The notes under the pieces are model-generated. The model was not told the origin of the DNA, ran no database searches, and saw nothing but the letters and a program-made list of their open reading frames with translations. Source: Caldilineaceae bacterium (GTDB taxonomy: Bacteria > Chloroflexota > Anaerolineae > Caldilineales > Caldilineaceae). Taken from it: 5,389 bases of DNA. The DNA lies in NCBI GenBank assembly GCA_015494005.1, contig WGCB01000259.1, forward strand, positions 1-5,389. Direction: 5' to 3'. Below are positions 1 through 5,389 of the stretch, in pieces. Position 1 is the first letter of the stretch. Every line of letters starts with the position of its first letter. Position numbers and translations under genes: made by a program.

Positions 1-12
1 ACTTATGGGTAA

Positions 13-1416
13 TCACCGCATCACACCCTCTTGACAGGGTCCGCCAAACGGTTGGACCCTGTTGATATCCAGGTGTAGTTCCGTTCCGTCCTCTGTTTCA
101 AGAGAAACCAAACTCACAAACCATTCTTTGTCCGGGCTACAGAACCGGGAAAGCTCCATCTGGCTAGGCACGAAGACGGAAGGTGGCTCTGGAAAAGGCA
201 ACTCGGGCGCATAGTAGCCCTGTTTCTCCAGCTGCTGGCGCAGGCTGTGCACGGCCTTGGCCGGGGAGAGGGTCCCAGCCAGGAAGAGCTGGATGCTGTC
301 CATGTCGTCGCTCCGCTCCAGGCTGCCGATGACCCGCAGCCCCTGGGGCAGCTCCAGCTGGAAGGGCAGATCCTCGGGCAGGGCCCCCACGGTGACGGTG
401 ATGGCCATGGCTGGCGCGCCAGGGTAGGCGGGGGCCAGGTAGTGCTCCAGGAACTCCCGCAGGCCCTCCTCGTCCCCGCCCAGGATGGTGACTGTGGTCT
501 CTCCCGGGGCCCCCATCTCTGAAGGCGACACGACCACCGACTTCCCCTCCACTGGCGCCGGCACGAGAGCTGGGGTGGCCGTGGGGGCAGGACCTGGGGC
601 CGGCATGGTCTGCTCCACACCCAAGGCCATCGTGGGGATCAGCGCGTAGGTCACGTCCAGGGAGACGGTCACCCACACCTCATCCGGCGCGTTGTTCAGG
701 AAGGGCGGGCCCACAGGCGAGGCGTTTAGGGCCGCCATCTCCAAGGCGGCGCAGCCCCCCACTTGCTCGCCGAAACCGGAAGAAGCCGACGCCCTTTCCT
801 CGATGGCCAGCAGGGGACCCAGCTCCACGGCGGCTTGGGCATCGGCCAGGGCCTGGGCGCGCTCCTGGGCCTTCTTCAACGCCAAGATCGTAGCCTCGGC
901 CTCCAGGGCCGCGCAGTCCTCCACCAGGAAGGTGGCCAAGACCTGCTGGATCTTGGGCCCGCGCTTCTCCTCCAGCTGCTCCAGGAGTTTTTCCAGCAGA
1001 GGCACCAGCTCGTCTGGCTGATCGTAGAGGAAGCGCACCTCGGCCGTGACGGAGGGCCCGAAGGCGCCGCGGCCAAAGGGGTTGACGAAGAGGGTGTCCT
1101 TGGCGATGCCCATCTCCTCCAGGATCCCCACCAGGAGATCCACGCTCTCCATGTCCGGCGGCCGAAACTCCGGCCCGCCAGGCCCGTAGAAGGCCTCGCC
1201 CCCGATGAAGAGGCGCACCATCACCCAGTCCGCGGGCGCGGAGGCGCGCCCGTAGCCGATCACCGTGAGCCGCTCGCTTCCGGGGCCGGGTCCGAAACCT
1301 GGGGGCGGGGGAGCCTGGGCGTTGGCCAGCTGGCTGAAGAGGAGCAGGGCCACCAGGAGTGCTCCCACCCACAGGATGACGCCACGCAGCCGTGAAAACC
1401 GCACGCGTGCTCGCAT
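13..1416 (-). CDS. Exported SIMPL-domain (DUF541-like) protein with a second, unrecognised C-terminal domain
   Basis: This encodes 467 residues. The start is set at 1416 because AGGAGGTG lies 4 bases upstream and the first residues form a clear signal peptide: basic MRARVRFSR, a hydrophobic stretch at about 13-29, and a likely cleavage after ANA at residue 33. The frame is open upstream to 1602, but that part is unlike a protein N-terminus. Residues 49-260 resemble the SIMPL/DUF541 family. Visible hallmarks are an opening strand (LTVIGYGRASAPADWVMVRL), an Ala/Lys-rich helix (KKAQERAQALADAQAAVELG, about 181-200) leading into LLAIEE, and a closing strand EVWVTVSLDVTYAL. A Pro/Ala linker (about 271-292) precedes a C-terminal part (293-467) that I cannot assign. 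Cysteines fall in two pairs, 168/222 in the first domain and 426/461 in the second, which could form disulfides outside the cytoplasm. SIMPL proteins are envelope or secreted proteins of poorly known function, so no specific role is claimed. Confidence is high that the gene is real and exported, and moderate for the SIMPL call. Confidence 0.85.
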   Translation of the reverse strand: MRARVRFSRLRGVILWVGALLVALLLFSQLANAQAPPPPGFGPGPGSERLTVIGYGRASAPADWVMVRLFIGGEAFYGPGGPEFRPPDMESVDLLVGILEEMGIAKDTLFVNPFGRGAFGPSVTAEVRFLYDQPDELVPLLEKLLEQLEEKRGPKIQQVLATFLVEDCAALEAEATILALKKAQERAQALADAQAAVELGPLLAIEERASASSGFGEQVGGCAALEMAALNASPVGPPFLNNAPDEVWVTVSLDVTYALIPTMALGVEQTMPAPGPAPTATPALVPAPVEGKSVVVSPSEMGAPGETTVTILGGDEEGLREFLEHYLAPAYPGAPAMAITVTVGALPEDLPFQLELPQGLRVIGSLERSDDMDSIQLFLAGTLSPAKAVHSLRQQLEKQGYYAPELPFPEPPSVFVPSQMELSRFCSPDKEWFVSLVSLETEDGTELHLDINRVQPFGGPCQEGVMR

Positions 1417-1420
1417 GTTG

Positions 1421-1428
1421 CACCTCCT
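1421..1428 (-). promoter_or_regulatory. Strong ribosome binding site deciding the SIMPL gene start
   Basis: The minus strand reads AGGAGGTG, an almost full anti-Shine-Dalgarno match, followed by CAAC and then ATG at 1416. It rules out the longer in-frame start near 1602 and agrees with the signal peptide that begins at this ATG. Confidence 0.85.
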
Positions 1429-1588
1429 ATTCGTTTGTCCGAAACACCGGATGGCACGTGGGCGAGGTTGGATGTCGAAGTGGGATGCCCGGCCTCCAGT
1501 GTACACCCATTTCCGCCACCTTGCTGGACCAAAAACCCACGCTGACAGCACATCGGCGGAACTTTTCGCAGGAACGATCCACGCGCAA

Positions 1589-1613
1589 AGGCCGGCGAGC
1601 AAGTCGCCGGCCT
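1589..1613 (-). terminator. Hairpin terminator after the Fe-S oxidoreductase gene
   Basis: A perfect 10-bp stem (AGGCCGGCGA against TCGCCGGCCT) closes a 5-base loop. It lies about 40 bases past the oxidoreductase stop at 1654. Read on the minus strand, the descending arm runs into TTTGCG, so the T-run is short. A very GC-rich stem with a weak T-tract suggests a moderate intrinsic terminator or a 3'-end stabilising hairpin. No T-run follows on the plus strand. Confidence 0.6.
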
Positions 1614-1653
1614 CGCTGCATCGAGGGTGTCGGGTGGCTGGGTCAGGCGTCTG

Positions 1654-3666
1654 CTACAGGTTCAACCCCTCCACGATGAGCTCCACGATGTCTTTGACCT
1701 CCATGCCGTCCTCCGCGCTCTTGGCCGCGTCGGTCATCATGGTCAGGCAGAAGGGGCAGCCCACAGCCAGGGTGTCCGCGCCCGTGGACTCGGCCTCCTG
1801 GTAGCGGGTCAGGTTGACGGCCTGGTCGCCCGGCTCCTCCTCCTTCCACATCTGCGCGCCCCCCGCGCCGCAGCAGAAGGAGAGCTTGCCGTGCCGAGGC
1901 ATCTCCACCGGCTGGATCCCGCCCTCCATCAGGGCGATCCGAGGCGCGTCCACGATGTTGTTGTGGCGGCTCAGGTAGCAGGGATCGTGGAAGGTCACCT
2001 TGCGGTTGCCGGGGATGTTGTAGCGGAGCTTCTTCTGGGCCACCAGCTCGGAGATGAGCTGGGTGTGGTGGATCACCTCGTAGTGACCGCCGAACTGGGC
2101 GTACTCCCGGCCCAGGGTCTGCAGGCAGTGGGGGCAGGTGGCCACGATGCGCTTGGGCTTGACCTCGTTCAGGGTCTCGATGTTCATGTTGGCCAGCTCG
2201 AAGAAGAGGTACTCGTTGCCGGAGCGCCGGGCCGAGTCCCCGGTGCACATCTCCCGCTCCCCCAGCACCGCGTAGTTGACCCCCGCGTGATTCAGCACCT
2301 TGGCGAAGGCCTGGGCCGTCTGCCGGGCCCGGGGATCATAGGAGGGCGCGCAGCCCACCCACCAGAGGATCTCCGCGTCTGGGTTCTCGTCCACAGTGGG
2401 CACGTTCAGCCCCTCGGCCCAGGCCATGCGGTCCCCCGCGCTCAGGTTCCAGGGATTGCCGTTGCGCTCCATGCCCCGGAAGGCGGTCTGCAGCTCGTGG
2501 GGGAAGCTGTTCTCCATGAGCACCTGGTGGCGGCGGATCTCCAGGATGTCCAGCATGGGCTCGTTGCCCACAGGGCAGATGTCCACGCAGGCGCCGCAGC
2601 TGGTGCAGGCCCAGACCGCGGACTCGGTGATGGCGAAGTCCAGCAGGGGCTGCTCCGAGGGCTCGCCGTTGGCCAGGGAGGCCATGTGCTGGTTGATGAA
2701 GTAGCGTTTGTTCACCTCCAGCGCGGAGGGGGAGAGCTCCTTGCCCGTCACGTAGGCCGGGCAGACATCCTGGCAGCGGTTGCACATGATGCAGGCGAAG
2801 GGGTCCAGGATCTGGGTCCAGTGCAGGTCTTCCAGGCGGGAGACGCCGAACTCCTCGATGGACTCGTCCTCGAAGTCGATGGGCTCCAGGAGGTCGATGG
2901 TCTCCAGGTCCGGCCGAGTGAGGAAGTTGAAGCCGGACATGATCAGGTGGAAGTGCTTGGTGTAGGGGAAGTAGGGGATGAAGGCCAGGATCAGGCCCAG
3001 GGCCAGCCACCAGCTCAGATGCTGGCCCACCAGCAGCCCCGTCTCCCCCATCCCCATCCACAGGTTGCTCACCGCGCTGGCGAAGGGCTGGGCCGGGTCG
3101 GCGTGGCCCTCCAAGGCCAGGGTGAAGGTCTCCCCCAGGAAGCGGAAGCCCACGTGGAAGAGGATGAAGAGCCCCACGATGAGGGAATCCCGCTGGATGC
3201 CCCCCTGCTTCACCTTCTCCATCAGCTTGATGTTCTCCCGGTAGGCCAGCTCCGGGCTGCGGAGGACGAAACGCCGCACCAGGAAGTAGATCATCCCCAC
3301 GATCACCGAGACGCTGAAGATGTCCGCCAGGAAACGGTAGGCGTCCCCGATGAAGCCCTCCCCCAGGAACTGGATGGGGAAATAGCCCTGGAGCAGGTCC
3401 CCGAAGTTGACCAGGAAATAGAAGACGAAACCCCAGGCGATCATGGCGTGGAAGACGTCCGCCATCTTACGAATCTTCCAGATGGGCTTCAGGGTCAGCC
3501 AGGTGACCGCGGCCCGGCCCAGGCGAGCCAGGACTTCGTTTTGGGAGGGAAATTCTCCGTGCCCTCGGCGGATCACCAGGTAGACGCGCAGGAAGCCCTG
3601 GTAGCCGTAGTAGAGGGCGGCGGCTGCCACGAACAGGAAGAGGATTTTTTCAGGCCAGGTGAGCAT
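1654..3666 (-). CDS. Membrane-bound Fe-S oxidoreductase: cytochrome b-like anchor, 4Fe-4S dicluster and two CCG domains (EtfD/HdrD-like)
   Basis: This 670-residue protein probably passes electrons between a soluble donor and the membrane quinone pool. Hydrophobic segments at about 8-31, 70-92, 110-131, 160-180 and 208-232 form a NarI/cytochrome b-like anchor. His73, His171, His216 and His238/240 are candidate haem b ligands. Two ferredoxin-type motifs follow: Cys292/295/298/302 and Cys354/357/360/364, each ending CP. Two cysteine-rich (CCG) domains complete it. The first has Cys439, Cys474 in CTGDSARRSGNEYLF, and C511PHC514. The second has Cys563 in HDPCYLSRHN, C598CG, and C637PFC640. This order matches the family that includes mycobacterial EtfD (Rv0338c) and the ETF:menaquinone oxidoreductases of syntrophs, and it is related to HdrD and GlpC. 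The best functional guess is an ETF:quinone oxidoreductase in fatty-acid or amino-acid oxidation, but no etfAB genes lie in the window, so the donor is unproven. The start ATG has GAAAGGGA 7 bases upstream. Length and motifs look intact. Confidence 0.9.
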   Translation of the reverse strand: MLTWPEKILFLFVAAAALYYGYQGFLRVYLVIRRGHGEFPSQNEVLARLGRAAVTWLTLKPIWKIRKMADVFHAMIAWGFVFYFLVNFGDLLQGYFPIQFLGEGFIGDAYRFLADIFSVSVIVGMIYFLVRRFVLRSPELAYRENIKLMEKVKQGGIQRDSLIVGLFILFHVGFRFLGETFTLALEGHADPAQPFASAVSNLWMGMGETGLLVGQHLSWWLALGLILAFIPYFPYTKHFHLIMSGFNFLTRPDLETIDLLEPIDFEDESIEEFGVSRLEDLHWTQILDPFACIMCNRCQDVCPAYVTGKELSPSALEVNKRYFINQHMASLANGEPSEQPLLDFAITESAVWACTSCGACVDICPVGNEPMLDILEIRRHQVLMENSFPHELQTAFRGMERNGNPWNLSAGDRMAWAEGLNVPTVDENPDAEILWWVGCAPSYDPRARQTAQAFAKVLNHAGVNYAVLGEREMCTGDSARRSGNEYLFFELANMNIETLNEVKPKRIVATCPHCLQTLGREYAQFGGHYEVIHHTQLISELVAQKKLRYNIPGNRKVTFHDPCYLSRHNNIVDAPRIALMEGGIQPVEMPRHGKLSFCCGAGGAQMWKEEEPGDQAVNLTRYQEAESTGADTLAVGCPFCLTMMTDAAKSAEDGMEVKDIVELIVEGLNL

Positions 3667-3673
3667 GAAACAG

Positions 3674-3681
3674 TCCCTTTC
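3674..3681 (-). promoter_or_regulatory. Ribosome binding site of the Fe-S oxidoreductase gene
   Basis: The minus strand reads GAAAGGGA with a 7-base gap to the ATG at 3666. This is a moderate Shine-Dalgarno match, and it supports the start at the first Met just before the first membrane segment. I see no convincing -35/-10 pair in the rest of the 3667-3821 gap, so the promoter was not placed. Confidence 0.6.
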
Positions 3682-3770
3682 TTGGTGTGCCTGACTTGGT
3701 ATGCCGATGGGCGCCCCACCTGCTGGCGGAACGTGAACGGAGTGGTATTCGTTGATACATCCAGAGTATG

Positions 3771-3821
3771 GACCGGGGGTTGTGAAGCCGTTGTGATCGG
3801 GTTTGGGGTGCCGACCGGGGG
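3771..3821. repeat. Pair of 9-base direct repeats upstream of the oxidoreductase gene
   Basis: GACCGGGGG occurs at 3771-3779 and again at 3813-3821, 42 bases apart (four helical turns). They lie in the gap between the mrp terminator and the oxidoreductase start. They could be regulator sites, but G-rich 9-mers can recur by chance in DNA this GC-rich. Confidence 0.3.
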
Positions 3822-3857
3822 AAAAGAGGCCTGGCAGGATGGGGACCCGCCAGGCCT
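3822..3857 (-). terminator. Rho-independent terminator of mrp
   Basis: A perfect 9-bp inverted repeat (AGGCCTGGC at 3827-3835 against GCCAGGCCT at 3849-3857) encloses a 13-base loop. On the minus strand the stem is followed by C and then TTTT (3822-3825). It begins 17 bases past the mrp stop codon. Position, stem and T-run together make a good intrinsic terminator and argue against read-through into the oxidoreductase gene. Confidence 0.75.
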
Positions 3858-3874
3858 GAGGGACTCACGCAGAT

Positions 3875-4930
3875 CTACACGATGCGCAGCTGCGGATTGG
3901 GCTGCATGCTGGCCACGCTGACCCGCCCCGCCACCCGCCGGGCCAGGGAGCGGAAGGCCTGGGCCGTGGGACTGTCCGGATGGGCGACGACCATGGGCTG
4001 GCCGGCGTCTCCACCCTTGCGCACCTCTGGATCCAAGGGGACGCGCCCCAGGAACTCGGCGCCGATGGCCTCGGCCGCCTTCCAGCCGCCGCCGGTGCCG
4101 AAGACGTCGCCGCTCATGTTCTCGATCACCCCCAGGATGGGCACCTCCAGCCGTTTGAAGGCCGTGGCGCCCCGGCGAGCGTCCGCCACGGAGACCATCT
4201 GGGGCATGGTGACGATGAGGCCGCCGGTCAGGGGCACGGACTGGGCCAGGGAGAGCTGCACGTCCCCGGTGCCTGGGGGCAGGTCCACGATCATGTAGTC
4301 CAGCTCGCCCCAGCGCACATCGGTGAAGAACTGGTGAATGGCTTTGTGGAGCATGGGCCCCCGCCAGATCAGGGCCTCCCCTTCCGGCATGAGGAAGCCG
4401 ATGCTGATCACCTCCACGCCGTAGGCCTCCGCGGGGACGAGCTTGCCCTCCTGGACCGGAGGGAGCTTGTCCAGCCCCATCATCATGGGGATGTTGGGCC
4501 CGTAGATGTCCGCATCCAACAGGCCCACCTTGGCCCCTTCCAGGGCCAGGCTCACGGCCAGGTTGACGCTGACGGTGGACTTGCCCACCCCGCCCTTGCC
4601 GCTGGCCACGGCCACGATGTTCTTCACGGGGATGCTCAGCTTGCCGGCGATGCGGCTGTCCTGGCGCACCTGGGCATCGAAGCGCACCTGGACTTCGTTC
4701 ACGCCAGGCACCATCTTCTTCACCGCGGCGATGCTCTCCTCCTCTATCTGCCCCCGCAGCGGGCAGGCCGGCGTGGTCAGGAGGATGGTGAAGCCCACCC
4801 GGTCCCCCTGGATGACGATGTCCTGGATCATGTTCAGGCTGATCAGGTCACGGTGAAGCTCTGGCTCGATGACGGTGGCCAGGGCGTTGCGGATGGCTTC
4901 TTCGGTGATCTGTGGAGTCTGGTTGGTCAT
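3875..4930 (-). CDS. mrp: Mrp/ApbC/NBP35-family P-loop ATPase (Fe-S cluster carrier type), lacking the CxxC motif
   Basis: This 351-residue cytoplasmic ATPase belongs to the family that binds [4Fe-4S] clusters and hands them to apoproteins. Residues about 8-85 form a MIP18/DUF59 domain ([29 protein letters not shown] with Cys56). The NTPase domain follows: deviant Walker [10 protein letters not shown] at 111-119 (signature Lys112, catalytic Lys117), Walker A' [10 protein letters not shown] at about 137-146, and Walker [13 protein letters not shown] at about 212-223. The C-terminal [18 protein letters not shown] is typical of the family. The odd point is that the text after GVIENMS normally holds the cluster-binding CxxC. 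Here it runs directly as GDVFGTGGG with no cysteine, and Cys56 is the only cysteine in the protein. Cluster binding as in E. coli ApbC is therefore doubtful, and the protein could be a divergent subclass. The ATG has GAGGGA 6 bases upstream. The gene appears to be transcribed alone. The family call is very secure, the function less so. Confidence 0.95.
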   Translation of the reverse strand: MTNQTPQITEEAIRNALATVIEPELHRDLISLNMIQDIVIQGDRVGFTILLTTPACPLRGQIEEESIAAVKKMVPGVNEVQVRFDAQVRQDSRIAGKLSIPVKNIVAVASGKGGVGKSTVSVNLAVSLALEGAKVGLLDADIYGPNIPMMMGLDKLPPVQEGKLVPAEAYGVEVISIGFLMPEGEALIWRGPMLHKAIHQFFTDVRWGELDYMIVDLPPGTGDVQLSLAQSVPLTGGLIVTMPQMVSVADARRGATAFKRLEVPILGVIENMSGDVFGTGGGWKAAEAIGAEFLGRVPLDPEVRKGGDAGQPMVVAHPDSPTAQAFRSLARRVAGRVSVASMQPNPQLRIV

Positions 4931-4936
4931 GGGAAT

Positions 4937-4942
4937 TCCCTC
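4937..4942 (-). promoter_or_regulatory. Ribosome binding site of mrp
   Basis: The minus strand reads GAGGGA, 6 bases before the ATG at 4930. The spacer is part of the palindrome GGGAATTCCC (4931-4940), which overlaps the site and could form a small stem there. Confidence 0.6.
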
Positions 4943-4954
4943 GCTGATAGCACA

Positions 4955-4992
4955 ATATTACAGACGGTCATGGCCCTCAAGGCCATTGTCAA
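4955..4992 (-). promoter_or_regulatory. Possible mrp promoter with a consensus TTGACA box and an inverted repeat in its spacer
   Basis: The minus strand carries TTGACA at 4992-4987. The only -10-like box nearby is TAATAT at 4960-4955, which gives a 26-base spacer, far too long for ordinary sigma-70 use. At the normal 17-base distance the sequence is GACCGT, a poor -10. The 17 bases directly after TTGACA are ATGGCC-TTGAG-GGCCAT, a 6-bp inverted repeat that could be an operator. The promoter is therefore either activator-dependent, placed elsewhere, or the match is chance. Confidence 0.3.
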
Positions 4993-5022
4993 CCGACAGA
5001 TGGTTGGTTACGCTATGGTTAC
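4990..5022. repeat. Cluster of GGTT/AACC motifs upstream of mrp
   Basis: On the plus strand GGTTAC occurs at 5006-5011 and 5017-5022, one helical turn (11 bases) apart, with a further GGTT at 5002-5005. CAACC at 4990-4994 pairs as an inverted repeat with GGTTG at 5002-5006, with 7 bases between. The cluster abuts and overlaps the TTGACA box facing mrp. The arrangement resembles a response-regulator or dimeric repressor site, but no regulator is identified. Confidence 0.35.
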
Positions 5023-5239
5023 AAGTCGCTGCATGAACGAGCCTTTACGATCCCCAACTACCTCTGTACCCACCTCGACGCTGTATCCCTGCCGGTCTCC
5101 GTGACCCGTTTTTCCCGGGCTCTCGAGTACCGGAAACTGAAAAGCCGACGCCTAGAATACGGGTTTTCAACTTCTCGCCTACGATCCTGCAGATGGGCCC
5201 CAGATCGGGCAAAAATAGGGGCTTTGACCCAGGATGGAA

Positions 5240-5270
5240 TTGGAATGAAAACTGTGAAAACCGATATAAT
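5240..5270 (+). promoter_or_regulatory. Candidate divergent promoter with consensus TATAAT
   Basis: TATAAT lies at 5265-5270 in an AT-rich patch. The nearest -35-like box is TTGGAA at 5240-5245 (19-base spacer, within the usable range but long). Transcription would begin around 5277, leaving roughly 34 bases before the ATG at 5311. The -10 match is perfect and the -35 only fair. Confidence 0.45.
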
Positions 5271-5310
5271 TCAGAGGTAGCCTTTACAAATAAATACTAT
5301 TACATTCTGG

Positions 5311-5389
5311 ATGGCTGGAAGAGGGATACAGGCTCAGCGGGAGCATCTTTTTGCAGATGCCTTCCGCGCTGGTGAGCGTGGACCGTTCG
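5311..5389 (+). CDS. Possible 5' end of an unidentified divergent gene, cut by the window edge
   Basis: An ATG at 5311 opens a frame with no stop to the end of the window (26 complete codons). It begins MAGRGIQAQREHLFADAFRA and then reads GERGPF. The frame is closed just upstream by TAG at 5278, so this is the only ATG. The residue mix (charged amphipathic, REHLFADAFRAGER) looks like a real helical N-terminus, and the TATAAT box sits about 40 bases upstream. Against it, there is no clear Shine-Dalgarno directly before the ATG, and third codon positions are less GC-rich than in the neighbouring genes. The product is not recognised. An overlapping 60-codon frame (5193-5375, same strand) seems less likely because it starts before the promoter-like patch and is rich in Asn and Tyr. 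Confidence 0.4.
   Translation, partial: MAGRGIQAQREHLFADAFRAGERGPF

Larger units (their letters stand above)
4931..5310. other. Intergenic region between mrp and a probable divergent gene
   Basis: This is 380 bases with no supportable gene. The mrp-proximal part holds the ribosome binding site, TTGACA box and GGTT/AACC motifs described separately. The middle (about 5040-5230) has restriction-type palindromes (CCCGGG, CTCGAG) and an isolated TAGAAT (5153-5158) with no partner -35, none of which I can interpret. The last 80 bases are clearly more AT-rich than the rest of the window and include a plus-strand TATAAT. Open frames crossing it look fortuitous. Confidence 0.6.

Noticed and set aside
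1500..1530. TACACT as a -10 box for the SIMPL gene
   Set aside because: The match is partial and no acceptable -35 lies 16-19 bases upstream, so no promoter is called there.
1417..1602. N-terminal extension of the SIMPL frame to an ATG at 1602
   Set aside because: The strong ribosome binding site and the signal peptide both place the start at 1416. The extension also overlaps the oxidoreductase terminator hairpin.
1627..3921. 764-codon plus-strand open frame
   Set aside because: It lies antisense to the oxidoreductase gene. The translation is a His/Asp/Val/Gly/Gln-rich string with no domain, typical of the mirror frame of a GC-rich gene.
3980..5104. 374-codon plus-strand open frame across mrp
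   Set aside because: It is antisense to the unmistakable mrp gene, has low-complexity His/Gly/Ala/Asp composition, and runs into the intergenic region without a family signature.
5104..5164. ACCCGT and ACGGGT inverted repeat with T-runs
   Set aside because: The arms are only 6 bases and 49 bases apart, so a stable hairpin or terminator is unlikely.
5193..5375. 60-codon plus-strand open frame
   Set aside because: It begins before the TATAAT patch, is rich in Asn, Tyr and Trp with no recognisable features, and competes with the more protein-like frame starting at 5311.

Overview
The window is GC-rich DNA that codes almost entirely on the minus strand. It looks like a bacterial chromosome. The gene set (a membrane-anchored HdrD/GlpC-type iron-sulfur oxidoreductase, an Mrp-type ATPase with an N-terminal MIP18/DUF59 domain, and an exported SIMPL-domain protein with a Pro/Ala linker) and the codon bias would fit Chloroflexota such as a Caldilinea/Litorilinea-like organism. 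That assignment is inferred from family resemblance only and was not tested. There is no sign of phage, transposon, CRISPR array, tRNA or rRNA.

Layout from right to left, following minus-strand transcription. At the right edge (5281-5389), on the plus strand, a TATAAT box and a short open frame starting at 5311 and running off the window suggest the 5' end of a divergent gene. Positions 4931-5310 are intergenic and contain a cluster of GGTT/AACC motifs and a TTGACA box facing mrp. Then come mrp (4930-3875) with a hairpin plus T-run terminator at 3822-3857, a 208-base gap, and the 670-residue membrane Fe-S oxidoreductase (3666-1654), which ends in a perfect 10-bp hairpin at 1589-1613. Last is a secreted SIMPL-domain protein (1416-13), whose start is fixed by a strong AGGAGGTG ribosome binding site.

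The three complete genes share a strand. The gaps (208 and 237 bases) and the two terminator-like hairpins suggest three single-gene transcripts rather than an operon. A functional link is plausible between two of them: the Mrp-type protein belongs to the Fe-S cluster carrier family, and the oxidoreductase should bind two [4Fe-4S] clusters plus cluster(s) in its CCG domains. The exported SIMPL protein has no evident role in this. I see no clearly new multi-gene system. The most notable points are the missing CxxC motif in the Mrp protein, the two-domain exported protein with one cysteine pair per domain, and the repeat-rich region upstream of mrp.
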